From contig WGMO01000021.1 in the NCBI GenBank assembly GCA_016125075.1, positions 1 through 64,000 on the forward strand: a stretch of 64,000 bases of DNA, written 5' to 3'. Source of the stretch: Terrimonas sp. Its GTDB lineage: Bacteria; Bacteroidota; Bacteroidia; Chitinophagales; Chitinophagaceae. Made by a program: the position numbers and the translations under genes. This document shows positions 17,282 through 25,385 of the stretch, piece by piece; within the stretch, counting starts at the first letter, position 1; the number at the start of each line of letters is the position of its first letter. The notes beneath the pieces were generated by a model. That model ran no database searches. It was not told where the DNA came from and was given only the letters and a program-made list of their open reading frames with translations.

Positions 17282-18271
17282 ATGAAGAAGAACATTGCAC
17301 TGCTCACGGGGGGATTCTCCGGGGAAGCGGTAATATCTTATAAAAGCGCAGCGACAATCCAGGCCAACCTTGACCCCGGCCTTTACAATGTTTACCTGAT
17401 AGATATACGGAAAGAGGGATGGTGGCACACGGCCGCCAGCGGGATAAAGTTAGCGATCGATAAGAACGATTTTACCCTGACCCTGGATGGGGTAAAGATT
17501 TTTTTTGATGTAGTGTTTATTTGTATTCACGGTACACCGGGTGAGGATGGAAAATTACAGGGCTATTTTGATACCCTGGGGATTCCCTATACTTCCTGTG
17601 ATGCAGCGACCTCTGCCATCACCTTCAATAAACGCTATACGGTCGCTGTGGCGGCGATGGCCGGGATTGCCGTGGCAAGGTCCTATCATATTTTCAGGCA
17701 TAGTTTTGTCAGCGCAGATGCTTACGCCGCTGCCCTGACCTTTCCTGTTTTTGTGAAACCCAATAATGGGGGCTCCAGTATCGGAATGAGCAAGGTCGCC
17801 GATCCCGCTGATCTCCCAGCAGCTGTTCAAAAGGCATTTGGCGAAGACGACCAGGTATTGATTGAACAGATGGTAAAAGGCCGCGAATTTACGGTAGGGG
17901 TTTATCGATCCGGCGGGAACATTCATGTCTTGCCTTTTACAGAAGTCATCTGTGATAAGGATTTTTTTGATTTCAATGCAAAATATGACGGGAAAACCAC
18001 AGAAATCACCCCCGCTGAAGTCACTCCTGTAATATTGCAGCAGATCAATGAGACGGCGGCAAAAATATATAGTGTTTTTAACTGCAGGGGAGTGATCAGG
18101 ATCGATTTTATATATGAAGCGAATGAACAAAGGCCCTATATGCTGGAAGTGAATACGATCCCGGGCCAGAGCGAAGCCAGTATCATCCCGCAGCAGGTGA
18201 GGGCATTGGGGATGGATCTGAAAGTTTTTTATACGACCATAGTTGAAGAAGCCTTGTCCATAAAGGCATAA
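17282..18271 (+). CDS. ddl: D-alanine--D-alanine ligase
   Basis: The 329-residue ATP-grasp enzyme joins two D-Ala for peptidoglycan precursors. Visible are the N-terminal LTGGFSGEAVISYKSA, the substrate loop HGTPGEDGKLQGYFD, KPNNGGSSIGMSKV, and the metal-site segment LEVNTIPGQSEASIIPQQ. The ATG at 17282 (MKKNIALLTGG) is preferred over one 24 bases upstream. It starts a tight three-gene run (ddl, PASTA protein, rhodanese) with gaps of 9 and 5 bases. Confidence 0.95.
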   Translation: MKKNIALLTGGFSGEAVISYKSAATIQANLDPGLYNVYLIDIRKEGWWHTAASGIKLAIDKNDFTLTLDGVKIFFDVVFICIHGTPGEDGKLQGYFDTLGIPYTSCDAATSAITFNKRYTVAVAAMAGIAVARSYHIFRHSFVSADAYAAALTFPVFVKPNNGGSSIGMSKVADPADLPAAVQKAFGEDDQVLIEQMVKGREFTVGVYRSGGNIHVLPFTEVICDKDFFDFNAKYDGKTTEITPAEVTPVILQQINETAAKIYSVFNCRGVIRIDFIYEANEQRPYMLEVNTIPGQSEASIIPQQVRALGMDLKVFYTTIVEEALSIKA

Positions 18272-18280
18272 ACCAAATGA

Positions 18281-19084
18281 ATGAAATTATTTGAATTTAT
18301 TACAAAGCGCCCCCTCTGGGTGAATATTTTAGCAGCCATTTTGCTGGTGGTGATCATGCTGTTTGTTTTTGTGTATTCCCTAAACTTCATCACCAAGCAT
18401 AATAAATCAATGACGGTACCTGATGTTGTCGGAAAAACATTGGATGATGCCAGGAAGATCCTGTCCAAAGAAGGGTTTGGGACCGAAATCGTCGACTCAA
18501 CCTATATTGATACCTTACCTCCTTTTTCTGTCATTCGCCAGATCCCCGAAGGGGATGCCGTGGTGAAAATAGACCGAACGGTTTATGTGACGATCAATCG
18601 CGGGGTACCCCCGTTTATCGAAATGCCAAACCTTGTAGGATTCAGTTACAGAAGTGCTGAAATGCAATTGAAAAATATGGGTTTGCGGATGGGTGATACC
18701 AGTTCCAAACCGGATTTTGCCAAGAACTCGGTCCTGGAACAATCAATTCCTTCGGGTACAAAGATCAGGATGGGTACCTCGGTGTCGCTGGTGCTGGGGG
18801 ATGGTGTAGGCAACCTCGAATACCCGGTTCCTTCCCTGATTGGTAATACCTTTCAACAGGCAAAGGCAGCCTTGCAAAACAGGGGAATTAATATATTTGT
18901 TGCTCAGGCAGTAGGTGTGCTTGATACTTCAGGTGCATTTATCTACCGGCAAAACCCTCAGAAATTTGATGATGAGGGTGCAGTTTTGAAAATAAGACCG
19001 GGCCAGATGATTGAAGTATGGTTGCAAACTGAAAAACCTGTTGCCGATACAATAAAATTGAATGAACCCCAACCCATAAATTAA
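18281..19084 (+). CDS. Membrane protein with three PASTA domains
   Basis: The 267-residue protein has a short cytoplasmic tail, one transmembrane helix (about 15-38) and three periplasmic PASTA domains (about 45-110, 112-180, 182-255; repeats of VPDVVGKTLDDARK / MPNLVGFSYRSAEMQ / VPSLIGNTFQQAKA). PASTA domains bind peptidoglycan fragments and usually sit on Ser/Thr kinases or penicillin-binding proteins. Here they stand alone with no kinase or transpeptidase domain. Position directly after ddl supports a cell-wall role. Confidence 0.88.
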   Translation: MKLFEFITKRPLWVNILAAILLVVIMLFVFVYSLNFITKHNKSMTVPDVVGKTLDDARKILSKEGFGTEIVDSTYIDTLPPFSVIRQIPEGDAVVKIDRTVYVTINRGVPPFIEMPNLVGFSYRSAEMQLKNMGLRMGDTSSKPDFAKNSVLEQSIPSGTKIRMGTSVSLVLGDGVGNLEYPVPSLIGNTFQQAKAALQNRGINIFVAQAVGVLDTSGAFIYRQNPQKFDDEGAVLKIRPGQMIEVWLQTEKPVADTIKLNEPQPIN

Positions 19085-19089
19085 GCGAG

Positions 19090-19404
19090 ATGGATAATAT
19101 TACTGCCGAAGCGTTAAAGCAAAGAATCGATGCCGGTGAAAAATTGAATATCATAGATGTCCGCCAACCTGAAGAACACGCAGAATTCAATATCGGGGGA
19201 ATCCTTGTGCCCCTCGGACAGATTCAATCCTTCCAGATTGATGAACTTGAAGCATTGAAAAACGAAGAATTAATTATTTACTGCAGGAGTGGCCGCAGAA
19301 GTATGACGGCTTGTATGTTTCTTGAAACCATGGGATTTACAAATACCCGTAATCTTGTGGGCGGCATCCTTGACTGGCAACAAAAATTCGGAACGACCCG
19401 GTAA
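19090..19404 (+). CDS. Rhodanese-like single-domain protein
   Basis: The 104-residue cytoplasmic protein is a single rhodanese domain. The signature IIDVRQPEEHAEFNI is at about 21-35 and the catalytic Cys is C65 in IIYCRSGRRS, a six-residue loop typical of sulfurtransferases. The physiological acceptor is unknown. It is the last gene of the ddl run. Confidence 0.88.
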   Translation: MDNITAEALKQRIDAGEKLNIIDVRQPEEHAEFNIGGILVPLGQIQSFQIDELEALKNEELIIYCRSGRRSMTACMFLETMGFTNTRNLVGGILDWQQKFGTTR

Positions 19405-19433
19405 GTCCCCGGGCCATCCCGCATTCCCAATTT

Positions 19434-21596
19434 TTATAAATGAATATTGAGGGCCATCATAAAATTGGTCCCGGCCATTGGAAAATAATAGTTTTCAGTG
19501 GTGAGGGCGCTTCCATAGATATAGCTGTAAGTATATCCATTGGGTTCATATTGACGATTAAAGATATTGTTGACCTGTATGATGAATCTTGTATTTTTTA
19601 AGATCCCTTTCTCCAGAGTATAAATGACCCTGGCATCCTGTACATAAAAAGCATCCAGTTTCCTTTCTTCATTTTCTGTATTGTCGAGATATTGTTTCCC
19701 CACATATTTCCCCAGCAAACCTACCTCAAGGTTTTTGATGGGATAAATGCTGATGCTGCTGCTGCTGACGATGGCCGGAGCGTAAGCAATATCCGGGTTA
19801 TTATGAAAATATGATTTTTGCCCTCCCTGGTCATAATCATCAACATATTCTGTGAACCGGGAAATTTTATTCCTGCTGATGCTGATATTCCCGCCAGCCG
19901 ATAACCATTTGAGCAGGGAAATGGAGCCCGACAGTTCAATCCCGGTCCGGTAACTTTTTGGAATATTGGTTCTTGTATAGGCCCCTACATCATTGATCTT
20001 GCCGGTCAGGACCAACTGGTCGATATATCCCATATAGAAAAGGGTGGCCTCCCATTGCATCCGGGCGTTTTTCCTGCCAAGGCCCAATTCCAGGTCATTC
20101 AATTTTTCAGGTTTTGGCTGTTGATGGATCCCCGCCTCGAAATCATCCCGGTTCGGCTCTTTTTGTCCGCGGCTATATGATATATAACCCGACCACCCGC
20201 CTGTGCTTTGATAGCTGAAACCGATTTTCGGATTGAAGAAATCATAAACAGGGCTGACACGGAATCCGGGATTATCCCGGAACCCATTGATCGCATAATT
20301 TACATGCCGGTATTGGAGGTCCATAAAACCGAAAAAGTTTTTACCCAGCCGAACCTGTTCTTTTGCATAGAAGTTGATGTCCGTCTTCTTTGCGCGGAGC
20401 TGGTACCAGCGGTTTTTTTGGTCCAGTCCGTTTTGTGCCCATACCAATTCTCCATAATGATGACCATCATATCGGTTCCAACCGCCTCCAAACGTAAATT
20501 GAGAAAGTTTTGATGCATGTAACAGGGAAAAAATATGACCATAATAATCATTGTCCAGCCACAATTGCCTGACAAGATCGGTGTTCATCACAGTATCATT
20601 TCCATAAATGGGGTCGGGGATACCATAATCCGAATAAGCCTGTTGAGCTTTATATTGTTCATAATAGCCTTTACCCCGGATATAAAATATTGCCGTGCTG
20701 AATTTCCAGTTTTGTTTGAAACTGTGATTGAAAAATAACTGGAAGTGGTCCTGTTGATAATTGTCGGTTTCATTGTCATAGGGAGCTCCGGGCTTTTCCG
20801 TGCCGGCATAATTGATGGTCCGGTTATTTTTCAGGTCGGTAGAAGAAACACCATACCAGGCCTGGTAGGTTTTTTCTTTACCTGAAAAAATATTGAATCG
20901 CAACGATGAACCTTTCCATTGGTAGCCGGTGGAGAAATACAAAGACTGGAGTTTGGACCTGGCCCGGTCGATATATCCGTCGCTGGAAATATTGGAAAGG
21001 CGGATATCCGTGGTGAAGTGGCCATCAATGAGTCCGCTCCCTGCTTTTATGGTATTCTTCCAGGTATTGAATGAGCCATAGCTGTTATTAAAGTCAGCAT
21101 AAGGTTTTTCAATACACTCATTCGTGCTGATATTGATTGTGGCGCCAAAAGCACCCGAACCGTTTGAGGAGGTACCCACCCCCCTTTGCACCTGGATGCT
21201 GCTAACAGAAGAACTGAAATCCGGAAGGTCGACAAAAAAAGTCCCCTGGCTTTCTGCATCGTTAAATGGAATTCCATTCAGGGTGACATTGATGCGGCTG
21301 GCGTCCGTACCCCTGATCCGGATTCCTGTATAACCAATGCCATTACCTGCATCCGAGTTGATGACGACCGAGGGGATCTGGTTTAACAAAAACGGAAGGT
21401 CCTGACCCAGATTTTGTTTTGAGATTTCCTCTTTAGTGAGCAGGGTCTTTGTGAAAGGGGCATTTTGGCCGGCCCGGGTAGCTTTGACCTCTACCGGCTC
21501 TAAAAGCAGGAAACTGTCTTTTTTGGCAGGCTGTTCCTGTCCAAAAACACTGGCCATGAGGCCATAACTGATGATAGTAGTTGCAATCCTCTTCAT
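19434..21596 (-). CDS. TonB-dependent receptor, probable thiamine-compound transporter
   Basis: The 720-residue outer-membrane protein has a signal peptide ending near residue 19, a plug domain (about 35-150; LLNQIPSVVINSDAG, GIRIRGTDASRINVTLNGIPFNDAE) and a beta-barrel ending MMALNIHL. It has no carboxypeptidase-like N-terminal extension and no SusD partner beside it. Its mRNA leader carries a TPP riboswitch, so by known precedent in Bacteroidota it probably takes up thiamine or a derivative. No other thiamine genes are in the window. Confidence 0.9.
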   Translation of the reverse strand: MKRIATTIISYGLMASVFGQEQPAKKDSFLLLEPVEVKATRAGQNAPFTKTLLTKEEISKQNLGQDLPFLLNQIPSVVINSDAGNGIGYTGIRIRGTDASRINVTLNGIPFNDAESQGTFFVDLPDFSSSVSSIQVQRGVGTSSNGSGAFGATINISTNECIEKPYADFNNSYGSFNTWKNTIKAGSGLIDGHFTTDIRLSNISSDGYIDRARSKLQSLYFSTGYQWKGSSLRFNIFSGKEKTYQAWYGVSSTDLKNNRTINYAGTEKPGAPYDNETDNYQQDHFQLFFNHSFKQNWKFSTAIFYIRGKGYYEQYKAQQAYSDYGIPDPIYGNDTVMNTDLVRQLWLDNDYYGHIFSLLHASKLSQFTFGGGWNRYDGHHYGELVWAQNGLDQKNRWYQLRAKKTDINFYAKEQVRLGKNFFGFMDLQYRHVNYAINGFRDNPGFRVSPVYDFFNPKIGFSYQSTGGWSGYISYSRGQKEPNRDDFEAGIHQQPKPEKLNDLELGLGRKNARMQWEATLFYMGYIDQLVLTGKINDVGAYTRTNIPKSYRTGIELSGSISLLKWLSAGGNISISRNKISRFTEYVDDYDQGGQKSYFHNNPDIAYAPAIVSSSSISIYPIKNLEVGLLGKYVGKQYLDNTENEERKLDAFYVQDARVIYTLEKGILKNTRFIIQVNNIFNRQYEPNGYTYSYIYGSALTTENYYFPMAGTNFMMALNIHL

Positions 21597-21660
21597 TTTT
21601 TTTATTTTTTAAATGAGAGGGTATGCTGTTAACAGGGGAGAACGAAGGATATATAGTCAC

Positions 21661-21742
21661 CTTCCCTGCGCAGGCATTACCCTGATCAGGTTCTACGGGT
21701 TTGATCTCAGCTGATGGTTGAACCAGCAGCACCCCGGGAAAC
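21661..21742 (-). promoter_or_regulatory. TPP riboswitch (THI element)
   Basis: On the minus strand the aptamer reads TTTCCCGGGGTGC, then CTGAGA, then ACCTGATCAGGGTAATGCC and TGCGCAGGGAAGG. The CTGAGA and CCTGATCxGGxTAATxCC boxes are diagnostic. P1 is formed by TTTCCC (21737-21742) and GGGAAG (21661-21666). The 64-nt stretch to the receptor ATG has no U-run terminator. GAAGG/CCTTC just after the aptamer can compete with P1, so control may be translational. Confidence 0.95.
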
Positions 21743-21832
21743 GCTGAAAATCATTGCAAAGCTATGAAAGATTTTTTTATAATTTTTGTAACATTTGTTT
21801 CCCGGTTTTCGTATTACCCAAAACGCCTGTAT

Positions 21833-22564
21833 ATGAAAAAGTCTTTGCTACTCTTTTTTGCCTTGATTTTCTGTCTTTTATCAGTTTCAGCCCAAAAAAC
21901 CATTCTTAATGACCCGGATGCGGCTGCAAGGTCAGTGAGCGGTTTTCACGCGGTAAAAGTGTCAAATGCCTTTGATGTCTACCTGACGCAGGGTAATGAA
22001 GACGGCCTGGCAGTGAGTGCTTCGAAACCAGAATACCGGGAAAAAATTAAAACGGTTGTTGAAAATGGTATCCTGAAAGTGTCATTTGAAGACGGGAAAA
22101 AAATCTGGAAAGGATGGAAAGGCGACAGGTTAAAACTGAGGGTCTATATTTCCTTTAAAAAACTGGATCAATTGAATGCCTCCGGAGCCTGTAATATCCA
22201 CTTTCTGACCCCCGTAAAAGGTGATGAATTAACGATTGATCTTTCCGGTGCCACCGATATGAAAAATGCTGAGATCAGGGCTAATAAGCTGAACATAGAG
22301 ATCAGCGGAGCCTCTGATATGAATATTGTGGGGTCGGCGAACCAATTGAAAGTTCAAGCCAGCGGTGCCAGTGATTTTAAGTCATTGGATTTTGAAGCAG
22401 ATTATTGTGATGCAGATGCCAGCGGCGCCAGCAGCATTCTGATCACGGTCAATAAGGAAATATCCGCCAAAGCCAGTGGTGCCAGTGATGTCAGGTACAA
22501 AGGAAACGGTGTCATCCGGGATATAAAAACCAGTGGTGCCAGCAAAGTGTCTCGCAAGTCATAG
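21833..22564 (+). CDS. Secreted head-GIN/DUF2807 beta-solenoid protein
   Basis: The 243-residue protein has a signal peptide (MKKSLLLFFALIF...SVSAQ) and then a DUF2807 (putative auto-transporter adhesin, head GIN) domain. The mature part shows at least seven repeats of a SGA-S/T-D/x motif at 18-25-residue spacing (ASGACN, LSGATDM, ISGASDM, ASGASDF, ASGASSI, ASGASDV, TSGASKV), the mark of a right-handed beta-solenoid. The ATG at 21833 precedes the signal peptide; a longer frame starts at 21764. Function unknown; envelope or surface location expected. Confidence 0.85.
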   Translation: MKKSLLLFFALIFCLLSVSAQKTILNDPDAAARSVSGFHAVKVSNAFDVYLTQGNEDGLAVSASKPEYREKIKTVVENGILKVSFEDGKKIWKGWKGDRLKLRVYISFKKLDQLNASGACNIHFLTPVKGDELTIDLSGATDMKNAEIRANKLNIEISGASDMNIVGSANQLKVQASGASDFKSLDFEADYCDADASGASSILITVNKEISAKASGASDVRYKGNGVIRDIKTSGASKVSRKS

Positions 22565-22580
22565 CAAAGGATAGAAGAAT

Positions 22581-22619
22581 GCGATCTGTACGATTAATTG
22601 TACAGATCGCTTTTCTTTT
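22581..22619 (+). terminator. Terminator of the head-GIN gene
   Basis: GCGATCTGTAC (22581-22591) and GTACAGATCGC (22600-22610) form a perfect 11-bp stem, then TTTTCTTTT. Confidence 0.92.
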
Positions 22620-22648
22620 GGTGGGTACCTGTATTATCCTTAATTTTG
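22617..22648 (+). promoter_or_regulatory. Promoter of initiator tRNA
   Basis: TTTG (22617-22620), 20 bases, TAATTTTG (22641-22648). The tRNA starts 10 bases later, so the 5' leader is only a few nucleotides. Confidence 0.75.
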
Positions 22649-22658
22649 CGCCTCATAT

Positions 22659-22730
<72 letters not shown>

Positions 22731-22737
22731 CAAACCA

Positions 22738-22761
22738 GGGGACCAAAAGTCCCCGTTTTTT
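22738..22761 (+). terminator. Terminator after tRNA-fMet
   Basis: GGGGAC (22738-22743) and GTCCCC (22749-22754), loop CAAAA, then G and six T. Confidence 0.88.
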
Positions 22762-22798
22762 ATTCTTGCTGGTGCAATGAATCTGACTACCTCCTTTG

Positions 22799-22828
22799 TT
22801 TGGCAGAAACAGGCACCTGCTATTTTTG
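22799..22828 (+). promoter_or_regulatory. Promoter of era
   Basis: TTTG (22799-22802), 18 bases, TATTTTTG (22821-22828). Only five bases separate it from the era ATG, so the transcript should be leaderless or nearly so. Confidence 0.65.
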
Positions 22829-22833
22829 CAAAC

Positions 22834-23700
22834 ATGAAAGTTGGATTTGTCAATATCTTCGGTAAGCCTAATGCAGGCAAAAGCACACTCCTGAATGCCC
22901 TGATGGGCGAGAAGCTAGCAATTGTTTCATCAAAAGTTCAAACGACCCGGCATCGAATCAAGGGGATACGGACGGAAAAGGATTACCAGGTGGTATTCTC
23001 AGATACCCCGGGTATCATTGAAACCAAATACAAACTGCATGAAAAAATGATGCTGTCTGTAAAAGGTGCCCTGGAGGATGCGGATCTTGCTTTTTTGCTG
23101 GTGGATGCCCGGGATGATTTTAACGAGGCAGACCAGGTCTTTTCCGCCTTGAGACTTGCGGTACCGGCCATCGTCATCATTAACAAGGCCGACCTGGTGA
23201 AAAAGGAGCGGATCAGGGAGGCTAAGGATTTTTTTGTACATAAACCCTATGCTAAGCAAACAGTTGCCATTTCGGCCCTGCATAAGACGGGTGTAGAGGG
23301 GTTGATGCAAGCTATGCTGGAATTTTTACCGGAGGGGGAGCCCTTTTATAATGACGAGGATATTTCCGACCTGTCTACCCGGTTTTTTGTCGGGGAAATG
23401 GTGCGGGAAAAAATTTATGAGCTCTATGACCAGGAAATCCCCTACCACAGCACGGTGCTGGTAACTGCGTTCACAGAGAAGTCGACCCTGGTCAAGATCA
23501 CCGCAGAGATCATTGTGCAAAGGGAAACCCAAAAAATGATTTTGCTCGGGAAAGGGGGCACCATGATCAAAAGCCTTGGAACCGCCGCCCGTAAGGATAT
23601 TGAGGAATTCCTTGGACAGAAGGTCTTCCTTGAATTGTTTGTCAAAGTGCGACCCAAATGGCGCGACAATGATTTATATTTAAAAGAATACGGATATTAG
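22834..23700 (+). CDS. era: GTPase Era
   Basis: The 288-residue ribosome-assembly GTPase binds the 3' end of 16S rRNA. G1 is GKPNAGKST, G3 is DTPGI, G4 is NKAD, and the C-terminal KH domain (about 200-288) includes ILLGKGGTMIKSLGTAARKDIEEFLG. The ATG at 22834 (MKVGFVNIFG) is used because the 19-residue in-frame extension is not part of the family and contains the promoter. The der gene follows after 10 bases. Confidence 0.95.
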   Translation: MKVGFVNIFGKPNAGKSTLLNALMGEKLAIVSSKVQTTRHRIKGIRTEKDYQVVFSDTPGIIETKYKLHEKMMLSVKGALEDADLAFLLVDARDDFNEADQVFSALRLAVPAIVIINKADLVKKERIREAKDFFVHKPYAKQTVAISALHKTGVEGLMQAMLEFLPEGEPFYNDEDISDLSTRFFVGEMVREKIYELYDQEIPYHSTVLVTAFTEKSTLVKITAEIIVQRETQKMILLGKGGTMIKSLGTAARKDIEEFLGQKVFLELFVKVRPKWRDNDLYLKEYGY

Positions 23701-23710
23701 ATAATATTTT

Positions 23711-25024
23711 ATGGGATTTACAGTAGCGATAACAGGCAGACCCAATGTGGGGAAAAGCACGTTTTTCAACCGTTTGCTGGAACAGCGAAAAGCGATCGTG
23801 GATGATATAAGCGGGGTTACCCGCGACAGGCAATATGGTATTTCCGACTGGAACGGAAAAAGTTTCAACGTAGTGGATACCGGCGGATTTGTACCGGACA
23901 GTGAAGATGTTTTCGAAAAGGAGATCCGTAAACAGGTAGTCATTGCTGTGGAAGAAGCGGATGCTGTTATTTTTATCGTCGATGCCGCCACCGGAATCAC
24001 CGACCTGGATGATGCCATGGCAAAAGTGCTGAGAAAAAGTTCTAAGCCTGTTTACCTGGTCGTGAACAAGGTGGATAACAATGACCGGATGTTGCAGGCG
24101 ACAGAATTTTACAGTATGGGTTTTGAGAATATATTTTTCATATCCTCCATCAGTGGCAGCGGCACCGGTGAATTACTGGATGCCATTGCGGAAGCCATTC
24201 CCGAGGCAGCCTCCGATGCGGTAAAAAGAGAGGCGGAACTTCCGAAATTCGCCATTATCGGTCAGCCCAATGTTGGAAAATCATCTTTGTTAAATGCGCT
24301 TATTGGAGAGGAAAGGACGATCGTAAGTGATATTCCCGGTACGACAAGGGATACGATCCATACCCATTACAATCTTTTTCAGAAGGAATTTATCCTGATC
24401 GATACGGCCGGGATCCGCCGGAAATCAAAAGTGCATGAAGATCTTGAATTTTATTCCGTGATCAGGGCTATCAAGGCCGTGGATGAGGCAGATGTATGCC
24501 TGTTGGTGCTGGATGCTGAAAAAGGTATTACTGCTCAAGACCTGAGCATCTTCAGTTTAGCCGTAAAAAAAGGGAAGGGTGTTGTTTTGCTGGTCAATAA
24601 ATGGGACCTGGTGAAAAAAGAAACCAATACCGCCAGGGATTATGAAAAAGAACTGAAAAGCAGGCTGGCCCCTTTTTCAGATATTCCCATCCTGTTTATT
24701 TCGGTCAAGGAAAAAACCCGCATTTTCAAAGCAATCGAGTTGGCGCTGGAGGTTTATGAGAACAGGTCTAGAAAAATACCAACTTCCAAACTGAACGAGG
24801 TGATGCAGAAAGCAGTGGAAGCCTATCATCCGCCCATGGTGAGGGGTAACCTGATCAAAATAAAATATATCACCCAGTTACCCACCCTGGTCCCATCTTT
24901 CGCTTTTTTCAGTAATTATCCCGATGACATTAAAAGACCTTACCAACAATACCTGGAAAACCAACTGAGAAAGCATTTTAATTTTAAGGGGGTACCCGTG
25001 AGGATATTTTTCAGGAAGAAATAG
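23711..25024 (+). CDS. der: GTPase Der (EngA)
   Basis: The 437-residue tandem GTPase is needed for 50S ribosome assembly. The first G domain has GRPNVGKST and NKVDNND, the second GQPNVGKSS and NKWDLVKK. The C-terminal KH-like domain ends KGVPVRIFFRKK. Full family length. Adjacent era and der make a ribosome-biogenesis pair. Confidence 0.97.
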   Translation: MGFTVAITGRPNVGKSTFFNRLLEQRKAIVDDISGVTRDRQYGISDWNGKSFNVVDTGGFVPDSEDVFEKEIRKQVVIAVEEADAVIFIVDAATGITDLDDAMAKVLRKSSKPVYLVVNKVDNNDRMLQATEFYSMGFENIFFISSISGSGTGELLDAIAEAIPEAASDAVKREAELPKFAIIGQPNVGKSSLLNALIGEERTIVSDIPGTTRDTIHTHYNLFQKEFILIDTAGIRRKSKVHEDLEFYSVIRAIKAVDEADVCLLVLDAEKGITAQDLSIFSLAVKKGKGVVLLVNKWDLVKKETNTARDYEKELKSRLAPFSDIPILFISVKEKTRIFKAIELALEVYENRSRKIPTSKLNEVMQKAVEAYHPPMVRGNLIKIKYITQLPTLVPSFAFFSNYPDDIKRPYQQYLENQLRKHFNFKGVPVRIFFRKK

Positions 25025-25082
25025 CGTAATTCCAGTTCTCAAAGTTCATCAATATCTTTGCAGCCCATTCATCTAATAAGAT

Positions 25083-25298
25083 ATGAAAAAGATAATCCCG
25101 GTTGTTTTGATGTTTGTTTGCCTTTCGGCCTGTAACAATGCTGACCGGCAAAAGAATAAGACCGAAATGGAGTCAACTACGGCTCCATCAGAATCGAGTG
25201 AAGCTGAAGAGTTGCAGAAATTACTGGACTCTGCCGGACCCATGAGTGATACGATAGTGAAAAGCAACACGCCTGTTTCGGACACCCTCAGGCACTAG
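25083..25298 (+). CDS. Small lipoprotein
   Basis: The 71-residue protein has a signal peptide with lipobox LSAC (Cys17) and a short hydrophilic mature part rich in Ser, Thr, Glu and Asp. A TATCTTTG -7 element (25053-25060) precedes it by 22 bases, suggesting its own promoter. Similar tiny CNN-starting lipoproteins recur in this group, including the one at 44850. Function unknown. Confidence 0.65.
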   Translation: MKKIIPVVLMFVCLSACNNADRQKNKTEMESTTAPSESSEAEELQKLLDSAGPMSDTIVKSNTPVSDTLRH

Positions 25299-25385
25299 TT
25301 TTTTTCCCTGCCAAAAAATGGAATGCGGACATGTTTTAATGCTTATCGGGTGGGTACTTCCCAGGGAAGGATTATAGGTTATTGA

